This document shows positions 44,234 to 53,657 of a stretch of 64,000 nt of DNA, in pieces. Positions within the stretch are counted from its first letter, which is position 1, and every line of letters starts with the position of its first letter. The stretch is from Streptomyces sp. CB02400 (lineage in GTDB: Bacteria > Actinomycetota > Actinomycetes > Streptomycetales > Streptomycetaceae). A program made the position numbers and the translations under genes. The notes below the pieces were generated by a model. The model was not told the origin of the DNA and made no database searches. It saw nothing but the letters and a program-made list of their open reading frames with translations. The stretch covers positions 124,001-188,000 of the forward strand of contig NZ_LIWB01000007.1 in assembly GCF_001905725.1 (NCBI RefSeq), written 5' to 3'.

Positions 44234-45442
44234 TCAGCCCTCCAGGACCGTGCGCAGGTCCCACAGGGTGCGCCAGGTGGCGGAGCCCTGCTCGGCACGG
44301 CGCCGGACGGGGCCGTCCCAGTAGCCGCGCAGCCGGGCGGCGTCGGCGGGGTCGTCCTTGCGGACCACGCCGAGCAGATGGCCGGGCAGCAGTCCGAGGA
44401 CGTCGCGGTCGCCCGGGAAGTAGGCCGCCGCCAGCGCGAGCGCGCCGGCGACGGACACGGCCTCGGCGGTGCTCATCACCGTCGACGGCCGTTCCACCTC
44501 CCAGCCCTCCGCCGACCGGCCCTCGCGCAGGTCCCGGAACGCGGTGACCAGGGCCTCCAGCACAGCGTCGTCGACCTGGAACGGCGCCCCGGCTCGTTCC
44601 ACGGACGCCCGCGCCTGGCCGCGCACCAGCGCGGTCTCCGCGTCGAGGTCGCCGATGGGGCCGACGGTCTCGAAGTTGAAGCGGCGCTTGAGGGCCGCGG
44701 ACATCTCGGAGACGCCCTTGTCACGGAGGTTGGCGGTGGCGATGAGGTTGAAGCCGGGTGCCGCGTGCGCCAGCGCGTCCTCGGTGCCGGCCAGTTCGGG
44801 TACGGCGATGCGCCGCTCGGAGAGCAACGACACCAGCGAGTCCTGCACTTCGGGCAGGCAGCGGGTGACCTCCTCGACGCGGGCGATCGCACCCCTGGAC
44901 ATGGCGGTCAGGACGGGGGACGGCACGAGCGCCTGGCGGGTGGGGCCCTGTGCCAGCAGCAGCGCGTAGTTCCAGCCGTACTTGAGCTGGTCCTCGGTGG
45001 TGCCGGCGGTGCCCTGCACGACCAGGCCGCTGGTTCCGCACACGGCGGCGGAGAGCAGCTCCGACAGCATCGACTTGGCGGTACCGGGTTCGCCGACGAG
45101 CAGCAGACCGCGCTCGCCGGCGAGGGTCACCACGCACCGCTCGACCAGTGCCCGGTCGCCGACGAACTTGTCCTCGATCACCAGGCGGTGCGGGACTCCG
45201 TCGGGTGCCCCGGCGCCGTCGGGGAGCTTCAGGGCCCGGCCCCCGCTGCCCATGACGAACGTGACGACCGCGCGCGGGCTGAGCCGCCAGGCGGGCGGGC
45301 GCGGCCCGTCGTCGTAGGCGGCGAGGAAGGCGAGTTCGGTGGCGTACCGGTCCTCGGGCGGGACGATCTGGCGGGCCGGGGAGGGGGACAGGGTGGTGGT
45401 CATCGGCGCGGGTTCTTCCGGGTGCGGGTGGACGGTGGTCAT
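44234..45442 (-). CDS. MoxR-type AAA+ ATPase (YehL-like)
   Basis: 402 aa. Walker A GEPGTAKS at 117-124 (Lys123). Sensor-1-like FNLIATANLRDKG and the arginine-finger region MSAALKRRFNFETVGP are present. The Walker B segment reads AIARVEEVTRCLPEVQ, with Glu-Glu where most MoxR proteins have Asp-Glu. The first about 75 residues are an extension. The ATG at 45442 overlaps the previous stop by ATGA and has AAGGG; an internal ATG at 45403 is possible. It is the motor of the operon, with the downstream vWA protein as probable partner. Confidence 0.92.
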   Translation of the reverse strand: MTTVHPHPEEPAPMTTTLSPSPARQIVPPEDRYATELAFLAAYDDGPRPPAWRLSPRAVVTFVMGSGGRALKLPDGAGAPDGVPHRLVIEDKFVGDRALVERCVVTLAGERGLLLVGEPGTAKSMLSELLSAAVCGTSGLVVQGTAGTTEDQLKYGWNYALLLAQGPTRQALVPSPVLTAMSRGAIARVEEVTRCLPEVQDSLVSLLSERRIAVPELAGTEDALAHAAPGFNLIATANLRDKGVSEMSAALKRRFNFETVGPIGDLDAETALVRGQARASVERAGAPFQVDDAVLEALVTAFRDLREGRSAEGWEVERPSTVMSTAEAVSVAGALALAAAYFPGDRDVLGLLPGHLLGVVRKDDPADAARLRGYWDGPVRRRAEQGSATWRTLWDLRTVLEG

Positions 45443-48400
45443 CGGCGGCGGCCCTTGCGGGTGGCGCGGGTGGTGAGTTCCTCGTAGGCGGGTGCGTCGC
45501 CGACGCGGACGCGGTCCCAGGCGCGCGTGAACAGCTCGGGCACCGGCAGCAGCGGTACCGCGTGGGAGCGGTCGTGGACCGGGTAGAGGCCCTGCTTCCA
45601 GACCTCCACCGGCAGGGCGGGGGACTTCAGGTCGAGCCAGCCGCACGGCAGGAAGAGGGTGCGTCCGGCGCGGGACCGCTTCGCCTCCACGACCAGGCCG
45701 GTCGCGGCCAGTTCGGCGCGGGCCTTCTTCGCGCGGGCGGGCTTCCAGCCGGTCCAGCGGGCGCGGTTGCGGTCCGTCGGGTCCGGCAGGGCCAGCAGTT
45801 GCAGATAGAGCGCCGCCGCGTCCTCGCCCAGCCCGTGGGCCCCGGCGACCTCGGTGACCAGGCCGGGCACGCTCAGGGTGGGGTCCTGGGCGTAGCCGGT
45901 GGGTCCTTCGGGGTCCGTTCCGGCCGCGAGGGCACGGGCGAGTTCGTCGCCCAGGATGGTCCGCAGCGCCTGCATGCCGTCGCGCCGTCCGGGTCCGACG
46001 ATTCCCTCGATCAGTCCGAACAGGGGGTCGTCCACCGAACTGAGGGCGCTCGTACGGACCAGGACGGCCTCCTGGTCCCCGTACCAGGGGCGCAGCACCA
46101 GCGCCTCGCCGACGGGTGTCAGTCCGTGCGCGTCGGCGCCGCCGGTGGCGGGCAGCCCGTACGCCTTGCGCAGTTCGGCGGCGGTCGACGTGCCCTTCTC
46201 GGTCCACTCCAGGTCGAGGTCGAGCAGCAGTGCGGGGTCCGCGACGCGGCGGCGCAGCGCGGTGAGCCCTCCGGGCAGGGCGGCGCGCAGGGGGTGTCCG
46301 TACGGCAGGGAGTAGGCGAGCCCGGCCAGGGCGGCCACGGCGCGCGTCAGGTGGTACCGGCCGGGGACGGCCCGGGGGTCCTCCGCTACGAGGTTGCCGT
46401 CCTTGTCGGGCCGCTGCACGGTGGTGCGGCCGATCCAGGGGGTGCGGTGCGGGTTGAGCACTTCCTCCACGGAGCCGGTGGGCAGCCCTGCCAGGGTGAG
46501 CTCGCCGGCGAGGTCCTCGGGAAGGCGGACGACGCCGTCGAGGCGCTCGGCCCACACCCGGCCGGCCGAGTCCGTGTCCGGTCCTGCGGTCCACAGGTCA
46601 CCGGGGTTCTCGGGGAGCAGCGCGCCGATGAGCGCCATCCGGTCGCCGTGCTCCAGCGAGCCCAGCAGCGTGTCGCCGAGCTGCTTCTGGCGCGGCTTCA
46701 GACCGGTGGCGGCGATGACCTCGTCGGTGAGCTGCGGCGGCTCGCCGGCGAGCAGCAGTGCCGCCTGGACCGGGCCCAGCCCGTCCCGGGTCGCGGCGGA
46801 CAGGGCGGCGGTCGCCTCCGGCTGCCAGGGCGCTGCGCCCTTGTCCCGGATCAGACCGGTCACGGCCGCCAGCGCGTCGGCCGGGAACACCGGCGGGTAC
46901 GCGGTCTCCCGCTCCAGGGTGAAGTGTGCGACGGCGCCGAAGACACCGGCCGGGTCGTGGTCCAGGGCGAGCCAGTTGACCCGTCCGGTGCGGTGGTCGA
47001 CGTTCTGACGCCCGAGCACGACGACGGTGCGGCCCTCGCGGCGCAGCACCTGGCCGACGCGCTCCTGCCGTTCGTTCGGCTCGCTCAGCATCACCTCGCG
47101 CAGTGCGGCCCCGGGCGCGGCCAGCGGGCCCTCCGTGATCGCGTCGAACAGCAGGAGCAGCGCCCGGCGGTGCGGTTCCGTCAGGGTGGCCGAGGCGGCA
47201 CGGTAGGCGAGCGGTCGCAGCACGCCCAGCACCGACGGCCACACCGCGGCGATGCCGGGAACGGTGAACTCGTCGCTGTGCCACCCGTCGGCGGTCCCGG
47301 CGGGCCGGGACGACGCGGGCAGGGGCTTGCCGTCGGCGGGCTTGCCGGACAGGACGTGGTTCACGGCGCGGATCTGACGCAGCATGCTCCAGTTCTGTCC
47401 GCTGCCCCACCAGCCGTGCAGCCCGGCGAAACCGGAGGTCGCCTCCCGCAGCGTCTGTTCGTCGCCGTCCTCGGGGCTGTAGTCGGCGAACATGCCCTCG
47501 GCGCGCTTGCGTTCGGTCCGGGGCCGCTCGGCCGGGGGTGTCACGAAGGTGGCGACGGACGCCGCCAGGCGCAGCACCGCGTGCACGAGGGCGGCGACAC
47601 CGGTGAGCAGGTGGGGCTCGGTGAGGGCGGGCAGGGCGCGGGACACCGCGTCCCGCACGACCTTGTCGGCGGTGGGGACGTCGGGCTTGGCGGTGGCGGC
47701 CCTCGCGGGGCCGGGCCGGCCGGCGGTCTGCGGGGAGTCGGCCGGTGTCCCCGCCGCCGCGATCCTCGCCTGCCGCTCGGTCAGCGCCTCGGCGCCGGCG
47801 CGCAGCAGTTCCTCGGCCTGTTCGTCGCTCAGGGCCCGCAGGAGCGCCGAGGCGTTCTCGTCGCGCGGCCGCAGCGCGTGCCAGAAGTCGGCCGGCGGGA
47901 CGAGCCGGGTGCCGGCGGCGAACTCGCCGCCGCGCTCCAGCGGTGTCACCCGGCCCAGTTCCCGCAGGCCTGTGGTGCTGTCGGTCGTGTAGAGGGCGAT
48001 CTGACGGTGCTGGGCGACGACGACGGGCTCGACGCCGCCGGGCAGCCGCAGCGCGCCGAGCGGCACGCCCGGTATCCGGCGGCCGTGTGCCGCCGCCAGG
48101 GTGGCGGTCCGGCCGTCCGGGGTGCCGACGGTGGTCCGGGCCTCGTCCCCCTGGCCCTCGGTGCGCACCCAGCGGCCGAGGACCGTGCCGTCCGTGCCGA
48201 ACGGGCTGTCCTCCAGGCCGGGTTGCAGGGGCAGCACCGCGCAGTGGTGCTGGAGGAGGGTGGCGCCGTCGCGGATGCCGGAGTTCAGGAAGGCGGGCAG
48301 TGAGGCACGTCCGTGGGTGCCGGTGGCCGGGTCGTACTCGAGCCACACCTGCCGCGTCCCCTGCCGTCCACGCCGCCAGTAGGAGGTGCCGTCGCCGAGG

Positions 48401-50496
48401 ATCTGGCGCGCGGGCGGCAGGACCGTGTCGCCGGCGTGCAGGGCGCGTCCGCCGGTGGCGCGGCCGCCGTCCGGCAGGGGGATGGAGGTCTCGCCCACGC
48501 CGCCGCCGTACCAGTGCGGAAGCTTCTCGCCGTCGAGCGGGAACACCTCGGACGGCCGGGCGGACCAGTAGCCGTGCTGTTTGTTGTCCTGCCGCCACAT
48601 CACCAGGAGTTCGCCGTCCGTGTAGCGGAACGACGGGCGCTGCCACCTGTCCAGTCCGTCCGGCAGCCGCAGGTCGTGCTCCAGCAGGATGTCCCGCGGT
48701 CCCACGACGATCGCCTTGTGCCGGCGGGAGAGGATCAGGGCCGGCCAGGCCTCGTGGACGGCGAGGGTGTCGTCGCGGTCGCGGCGGGTCTCCGCGTCGA
48801 GCCGGCGCAGCGCCTCGTCGAGGGCGGGCCAGCCCAGTTCGTCCGGGATGCCGGCGCGCAGGGCGTTGCCGAGCAGCGGTGCGACGTCGAGTGCGGCGGC
48901 GCGGGCGACGGCGTCCGGGCTGATCCGGGCGGCGATCGCGCGGAACGGGCTCAGCCGCTGGAGTGCCGTGCGGGCGGCCTCGAGACCGGCGGCGCCGTCC
49001 AGTTCGCCGGCGGAGTCGTCCAGCCACTCGCGGAGCACGTCGGCGAGCACGGGGTGGCCGGCGATTCCGTCCAGCATCTTCTGGCCGGTGTGCCGGCCGT
49101 GCTGGTTGCCGATGGCGTGGTAGAGCGTGCGGCGGCCGAGCCGGTCCGCCGCGACGGCCGTCAGGTCGCGTCGCCCGGGCCGGGTGTCCCTCAGCCACCG
49201 GTCGAGGGCGAGGTGGACGTCGGTGCCGTCGCCGGGCGGGGCCAGCGGCACGTCCAGCGCCAGGCACAGGTCCAGCAGGTCGAGGTCGGTGCCGGCGTGC
49301 CAGCGGCCGGTGAAGAGGTCGACGGGGCGGCCCCGGTCGCGCAGTCGCGGGGCCATGCGCTCCACGAGCGCGAGGGTGGCCGGCGAGCGGTCGCCGACCG
49401 TGCCGCCGTGCTTGCGGTGCAGGCACCAGCGGCTGAGCCAGTCGGCCGCGTCGGTCCCGTCCGCCGTCTCCGCCTCCCCCGTCAGCAGCCGGTCGGCGCC
49501 GGTCTCGGCGAGCAGCGCCAGCCAGAACTCGTCGTCCTCGGTGGAGCGGCCGAGACCGGCCGGCATGATCTCCAGCAGCCGGCCGCGTACGGCGGGCCGC
49601 TGTCCGGCGAGGACGACGAGCGTGGCCCGGTAGGTGTTCCAGAAGGAGGCGGGGGCGCGGACCGCCGCGGGCGACGCGAGCAGGTCCGCGACCAGGGCGC
49701 ACTCCTCGGTGACCCGGTCCAGGCCGGCGGCCTTGATCAGGGCGCGGGCGTCCTGGGGCAGCGACGCGTACGGCGGCATGCCGGCCGCGCAGCGTTCCAC
49801 GGTGAGCTGCCGGAACTGCGCCCAGGCGTCGGCCGGGGTGAGCCGGGCGGCGAGGGCCTTCACGTGCTCCTTGAGCGCCTTGACCGTCAGCGCCCCGGCG
49901 AAGGCGAACTCCAGGAACACGGCGCGCTGCCGCTCCTCGTCCACGGTCAGCGCGTGCACCCGCTCCGCCTCGCGGGCCTTGCCGAAGAACGCCGCCGCGT
50001 AGGTGGTGTTCTCGTGCTGGAGGAAGACGCGGGCGGCCTGCTCGTAGAAGGTGGGCAGGAAGTGCGGGACGGCACGGCCGAGCCGCTCGCCGAGCGCCTC
50101 GAAGCCGTCCTTGGCGGTGCCGGGGCGGGACTTGGCCTGCCGGGCGAGCCGCTCGACGTCCTTGACCAGCGCCAGCGCGTGGTGCCCGTTGGCCGGGTCG
50201 TTGACCAGCGCCCACGCGGGGAAGCCGAGGGTCTCCCGGCGCACCTGTCCGACCTCGCGGGTCTCCGGCTCGCGGGCCAGTCCGAGGAAGTCCAGGGCGA
50301 GGTCCTCCGCCTCGCCCAGCGTGCCCGGCACCAGCCGTACGACCTTCCGCTCGTCCAGCGCGGTGTGCGTGTACGTGCGGGCGGTGAGGACGTCGGCGTC
50401 CTCCCGGTCGGTGGTGCCCGGGGGCAGTACGGCGCCGGCGTCGAGCAGAGCGGCGGAGGTGGTCTCGTCGTAGGTGAATCCGTCGTACGTCGTCAT
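45439..50496 (-). CDS. Very large operon protein of unknown fold (1685 aa)
   Basis: Starts at the ATG at 50496 in an ATGA overlap with the DUF4132 gene and ends in an ATGA overlap with the MoxR gene. It has no signal peptide or membrane helix. The N-terminal third is helical and repeat-like (QFRQLTVERCAAGMPPYASL, HALTVDEERQRAVFLEFAFA). The middle has beta-rich segments with many Trp/Tyr residues (SYWRRGRQGTRQVWLEYDPA). The C-terminus has a winged-helix-like basic segment (ARAKKARAELAATGLVVEAK). I do not recognise a named domain. In the E. coli set the nearest position is yehI (DUF4132/WGR). It is probably the scaffold or substrate-recognition subunit, by context only. Confidence 0.8.
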   Translation of the reverse strand: MTTYDGFTYDETTSAALLDAGAVLPPGTTDREDADVLTARTYTHTALDERKVVRLVPGTLGEAEDLALDFLGLAREPETREVGQVRRETLGFPAWALVNDPANGHHALALVKDVERLARQAKSRPGTAKDGFEALGERLGRAVPHFLPTFYEQAARVFLQHENTTYAAAFFGKAREAERVHALTVDEERQRAVFLEFAFAGALTVKALKEHVKALAARLTPADAWAQFRQLTVERCAAGMPPYASLPQDARALIKAAGLDRVTEECALVADLLASPAAVRAPASFWNTYRATLVVLAGQRPAVRGRLLEIMPAGLGRSTEDDEFWLALLAETGADRLLTGEAETADGTDAADWLSRWCLHRKHGGTVGDRSPATLALVERMAPRLRDRGRPVDLFTGRWHAGTDLDLLDLCLALDVPLAPPGDGTDVHLALDRWLRDTRPGRRDLTAVAADRLGRRTLYHAIGNQHGRHTGQKMLDGIAGHPVLADVLREWLDDSAGELDGAAGLEAARTALQRLSPFRAIAARISPDAVARAAALDVAPLLGNALRAGIPDELGWPALDEALRRLDAETRRDRDDTLAVHEAWPALILSRRHKAIVVGPRDILLEHDLRLPDGLDRWQRPSFRYTDGELLVMWRQDNKQHGYWSARPSEVFPLDGEKLPHWYGGGVGETSIPLPDGGRATGGRALHAGDTVLPPARQILGDGTSYWRRGRQGTRQVWLEYDPATGTHGRASLPAFLNSGIRDGATLLQHHCAVLPLQPGLEDSPFGTDGTVLGRWVRTEGQGDEARTTVGTPDGRTATLAAAHGRRIPGVPLGALRLPGGVEPVVVAQHRQIALYTTDSTTGLRELGRVTPLERGGEFAAGTRLVPPADFWHALRPRDENASALLRALSDEQAEELLRAGAEALTERQARIAAAGTPADSPQTAGRPGPARAATAKPDVPTADKVVRDAVSRALPALTEPHLLTGVAALVHAVLRLAASVATFVTPPAERPRTERKRAEGMFADYSPEDGDEQTLREATSGFAGLHGWWGSGQNWSMLRQIRAVNHVLSGKPADGKPLPASSRPAGTADGWHSDEFTVPGIAAVWPSVLGVLRPLAYRAASATLTEPHRRALLLLFDAITEGPLAAPGAALREVMLSEPNERQERVGQVLRREGRTVVVLGRQNVDHRTGRVNWLALDHDPAGVFGAVAHFTLERETAYPPVFPADALAAVTGLIRDKGAAPWQPEATAALSAATRDGLGPVQAALLLAGEPPQLTDEVIAATGLKPRQKQLGDTLLGSLEHGDRMALIGALLPENPGDLWTAGPDTDSAGRVWAERLDGVVRLPEDLAGELTLAGLPTGSVEEVLNPHRTPWIGRTTVQRPDKDGNLVAEDPRAVPGRYHLTRAVAALAGLAYSLPYGHPLRAALPGGLTALRRRVADPALLLDLDLEWTEKGTSTAAELRKAYGLPATGGADAHGLTPVGEALVLRPWYGDQEAVLVRTSALSSVDDPLFGLIEGIVGPGRRDGMQALRTILGDELARALAAGTDPEGPTGYAQDPTLSVPGLVTEVAGAHGLGEDAAALYLQLLALPDPTDRNRARWTGWKPARAKKARAELAATGLVVEAKRSRAGRTLFLPCGWLDLKSPALPVEVWKQGLYPVHDRSHAVPLLPVPELFTRAWDRVRVGDAPAYEELTTRATRKGRRR

Positions 50497-51347
50497 GCCG
50501 CACGCTCCTCGTCCTCGATGTCGCGTCCGGCGTACAGCGCGGCCGCCATGCGCATGCCCTCCGACCAGGCCACCGGCCCTACCCGGCCGAGCTTCAGCAC
50601 CCGGCCGGCCGGGTCGGTGAAGACCAGGGGGCCGGTCTCCGTCTCGTCGTAGCCGTCGTAGTCGCCGACCCACACCCGGGCCTCGACGGCGTGGCCGTCC
50701 TCCACCACGGAGCACACTGCGTGGCCGCCGCGCACGCGGTAGCCGAGCTGGGTCGCGCGGCCGTGCAGGAACCTCAGCTCCTTGAAGGCGCCGCCCGCGT
50801 GGTCCTCGACGGAGGCGGCCTCGGCGTCGAGTGCCGCGGGCCGGTGCCACACCTCGCGGAAGAGCTGCTGGGCGCGCTGTTCGACGCCGAGCTCGACGGC
50901 GAACTCCCGCAGCTCCTCCAGGTCGTCGAGGAGCACGGGGTGCGGCAGGCGGACCAGGCCGGGGGTGAGGCGAACGGTGTCGCCGTCGAGGTCGACCAGG
51001 CCGAGGCCGCGCTCGGGGTCGGCGTCCCGCAGGAATCCGGCCGCCGCGCCGTCCGTGCCCGTGACCACCAGGTCGCGGAGGGCGGCCTGCCAGGCGGGGT
51101 CCGGCCACACCCGCGCCAGCACCTCGAACGGCACCGGCAGCGAGCGCACCATCCACCGCTCCACATCGGCCAGGCACTGCCGTTCGTGCCGCTCCAGCCA
51201 CTCGGTGAGCTGGCGCAGCCCCACCACCGCCGGATCGTCGGCGATCTTGGACGGTACGGACTTCAGCCGCCGTCCGGCCGCGTTGCGGCACACCACCTTG
51301 CCGTCGTCGAGGGCGACCTCGTAGCCGCCTGCCGACACCCACCCCAT
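50493..51347 (-). CDS. DUF4132-domain protein, first gene of the MoxR-vWA operon
   Basis: 284 aa. The DUF4132 pattern is visible: AGGYEVALDDGKVVCRNAAG, RRLKSVPSKIADDPAVVGLR, LTEWLERHERQCLADVERWM, LVRLPHPVLLDDLEELREFA and FREVWHRPAAL, ending VWVGDYDGYDETETGPLVF. E. coli YehI carries this domain at the end of a 1210-aa chain; here it stands alone. The ATG at 51347 has GGGAGGC; an in-frame ATG seven codons upstream is less well placed. The operon promoter should lie in the 221-bp region before 51569, shared with a divergent small gene. Confidence 0.85.
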   Translation of the reverse strand: MGWVSAGGYEVALDDGKVVCRNAAGRRLKSVPSKIADDPAVVGLRQLTEWLERHERQCLADVERWMVRSLPVPFEVLARVWPDPAWQAALRDLVVTGTDGAAAGFLRDADPERGLGLVDLDGDTVRLTPGLVRLPHPVLLDDLEELREFAVELGVEQRAQQLFREVWHRPAALDAEAASVEDHAGGAFKELRFLHGRATQLGYRVRGGHAVCSVVEDGHAVEARVWVGDYDGYDETETGPLVFTDPAGRVLKLGRVGPVAWSEGMRMAAALYAGRDIEDEERAA

Positions 51348-51568
51348 GCGTGCCTCCCGCACCCGCAATGATCAAGTGACGGGAACTGTAGAGCAGGGCT
51401 CTGACAACGGGTCCCGGGGTACTCGTCCCCAGGCGGGCACCGCCGTGGCGCGGGGCGGTGAAGCGGGGCCATCAGGGTGGTCGCAGGCCGTGTCGGGCGG
51501 CCGTCCCGGGGCCGGCTGGCCATCCTGGGTCGGTAGCGCGGCCCCTTCCGAGCGACAAGGAGCACGGC

Positions 51569-51781
51569 ATGCCCACGGACCCGGTCGGACGATTCCTCGC
51601 GGCCCTGGACCCTCACCACCGGGAGGCCGTCAGCGGCAGACCGCGCGAGGAACAGGAACGGCTGGCGGCGGCCTGGGAACAGGAGCTGGAGGCCGACACC
51701 GAGCTCGACTCCCTCGACGAGTTGTCCCCGCCGGCGGCGGAGGCCGAGGCGGCCCGCCGCGTCCTGGACCGCGAGCACTGA
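51569..51781 (+). CDS. Small acidic conserved protein
   Basis: 70 aa. ATG at 51569 with AAGGAG at perfect spacing. The sequence is helical and acidic (MPTDPVGRFLAALDPHHREA, EEQERLAAAWEQELEADTEL, AEAEAARRVLDREH), with no known domain. It is divergent from the DUF4132 operon and ends just before the DUF4396 gene on the other strand. The good ribosome site and codon use support expression. Confidence 0.65.
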   Translation: MPTDPVGRFLAALDPHHREAVSGRPREEQERLAAAWEQELEADTELDSLDELSPPAAEAEAARRVLDREH

Positions 51782-52262
51782 AGCATTCCGCGGTCAGTGG
51801 TGGGCGTGGGCGACGGCGTGGCCCTTGCCGCGGCCGATCATCCACCTGTTGACCGGTGGTGGTGACCGCGAACGCCACGGCGAAGCCGCCGAGCAGCGCC
51901 GACCGGAACAGCCCGTCCGACAGGTGCGCGTCCGTCGCGCCCGGTGTCAGGGCGATGATCGCGTTGTCGACCAGTTCCATCACCGCGACGGAGACCGTGT
52001 CGGCGGCCAGCGCCACCTTGATCGCGGCCCGCAGGGACAGGCCCGCGCGCATCACCGCGAAGAGCGTGAAGGAGTAGCCGAGGGCGAGGGCGATCGCGAG
52101 GATCATGGTCGGTACGTTGCCCCACAGCAGGGCCGTGCCGATGACCATGCCGAGGATCTCGCCGATGGCGCACCCGGTCAGGCAGTGGAGCGTCGCCTTC
52201 ACCGCCATCGCCCAGGAGGCGTGGTCGTGCCCGGCGGCGGTGTGGTGCGTGCTGTGATCCAT
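51630..52262 (-). CDS. DUF4396 membrane protein with a C-terminal frameshift
   Basis: A His-rich N-terminus (MDHSTHHTAAGHDHASW) and four membrane helices (ATLHCLTGCAIGEILGMVIG, TMILAIALALGYSFTLFAVM, FRSALLGGFAVAFAVTT) match the DUF4396 family, presumed metal-related. After FAVTTT the frame appears shifted by one base near 51857. The alternative frame reads VNRWMIGRGKGHAVAHAHH with a stop at 51794, the His-rich ending expected of the family. The current frame instead runs on to 51630, antisense to the small acidic gene. This is either a real recent mutation or a sequence error. The first 140 residues are intact. Confidence 0.72.
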   Translation of the reverse strand: MDHSTHHTAAGHDHASWAMAVKATLHCLTGCAIGEILGMVIGTALLWGNVPTMILAIALALGYSFTLFAVMRAGLSLRAAIKVALAADTVSVAVMELVDNAIIALTPGATDAHLSDGLFRSALLGGFAVAFAVTTTGQQVDDRPRQGPRRRPRPPLTAECFSARGPGRGGPPRPPPPAGTTRRGSRARCRPPAPVPRPPPAVPVPRAVCR

Positions 52263-52369
52263 GGCCTTCGTCCCCCTTCGGCATCCCGGGCGGCCGGTGC
52301 CGGCCCACCGGGATCAACACATACGGCCAGGGGGTATACACCAAGGGCTGTTCAGCGACGTGAACGGCC

Positions 52370-52610
52370 TCATGCCCCTTGCGGGCCGGACGCGTCGCGC
52401 CGGACGGCGAGGACCGCCCGGTCGTCCGCCTGGGGGCCGTCGGTCCACCGCTCCACATCGGCCAGCACCGCACCGCCGCGGTGTGCAGGGCGGGGAAGGG
52501 CGCCAGGCGCGGCAGGTGCCGCTGGGGGTCGTAGAAGTCGCCGGTGCGGTTGCGGGCCTCGGTGACACCGTCCGTGACCATGATCAGAACCGAGTCCCGC
52601 TCGAAGGCCA
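52370..52610 (-). pseudogene. C-terminal remnant of a PP2C/SpoIIE-type phosphatase
   Basis: DSVLIMVTDGVTEARNRTGD and FYDPQRHLPRL are the penultimate motifs of a SpoIIE-type phosphatase. After a frameshift near 52460 it continues as LADVERWTDGPQADDRAVLA VRRDASG, the final metal-binding DDRAVLAV motif. The rest of the gene is absent: upstream sequence switches directly to a WD40 gene on the other strand at about 52610. Confidence 0.68.
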
Positions 52611-53624
52611 CCTCGGCGACGGCCGGGCGGCTGCGGCAGCTCAGTGGCGCACTGGCCGTGTGCCTCGTCCTGGCGGTGCCGGCGGGCCTGACCGCGTGGC
52701 AGCAGGGCGAAGTGGCCGGCGAGCAGGCGCGGCTGGCCGTCTCCCGGGAGCTGGCGGCCCTGTCCGAGGCCGCGGCGGCCCATCAGGTGGAGGCGCCCAT
52801 GACGCTGGCGGTGGCCGCGTTCGACGAGTCGCCCACGCCCGCGGCTCTCAGCGCGCTGCTCAGCACACAGGCCCACCCGTACGCCGGGCGGCTCGCGGGA
52901 CACGGCGGGAAACCGGTGAACGCGCTGGCCTTCACCCCGGACGGCCGGACCGTCGTGACCGCCGGCGACGACGGCGTCGTCCGCCTGTGGGACGTGGCCG
53001 GGCGGAGGCGTACGGCCCGGCTGACCGTGCCGGGCACGGGGCTGACCGCGGTGGCGATCGGCCCCTCCGGCTCCGTGTTCGCGGTGGCCGGGCGCACCGG
53101 TGCGCCGCGCCTGTACGACATGGGGTCAGGGCGCGGGACCGGCACCCTGGCGGCGACGGCACCGGTGCACGCGGTGGCGTTCAGTCCGGACGGCTCGCTG
53201 CTCGCCTCGGGGGCGACGACGGCACCGTGCGGCTGTGGCACGTGCGCGACCGCCTGCGTCCCGGCCCGGTGCTCCGGGTGGGAGGGACAGTGCGGGCGCC
53301 GGCGTTCCGTCCCGGGGACGGCACTCCGGCGGTGGCCGGGGCGGCACGCGGCTGGTGAGCGGCTCGGACGACGGTACCGCGCGGCTGTGGGACCTCCCCC
53401 GCCGGGCGCCGAGGGCGACGCTGCGCGGGCACACCGGGCGGGTCCAGGACGCCGTGTTCGACGGCGACGGCACCCTGCGCACGGTCGGCCGTGACGGCAC
53501 CTGGCGCACCTGGGACCTGGACCCGCACCGGGTGGCGGCACACGTCTGCGAGCGGATTCCGCCGCCGGCCCGGGCGTACTGGGAGCGCATCGCTCCCGGC
53601 ACGCCGTACCGCGACGGCTGCTGA
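52605..53624 (+). pseudogene. WD40-repeat protein remnant (truncated, frameshifted)
   Basis: It starts inside a typical membrane-proximal region of actinobacterial nSTAND/kinase-WD40 proteins (LAVCLVLAVPAGLTAWQQGE, EQARLAVSRELAALSEAAAA), followed by propeller blades (VNALAFTPDGRTVVTAGDDG, VVRLWDVAGRR). A frameshift near 53205 moves GDDGTVRLWHVRDRLRPGPV into another frame. Another near 53340 leads to LVSGSDDGTARLWDLPRRAP and CERIPPPARAYWERIAPGTP before the stop. The N-terminal NTPase or kinase half is missing. Confidence 0.7.
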
Positions 53625-53657
53625 CGCCGGCCGACGGGCCCCGCCGGGGAGCCGGGC

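Noticed and set aside
45562..50652. Very long plus-strand open frames (913 and 779 codons)
   Set aside because: Antisense to the 1685-aa operon protein, Gly/Gln/Arg-rich, without motifs or ribosome sites.
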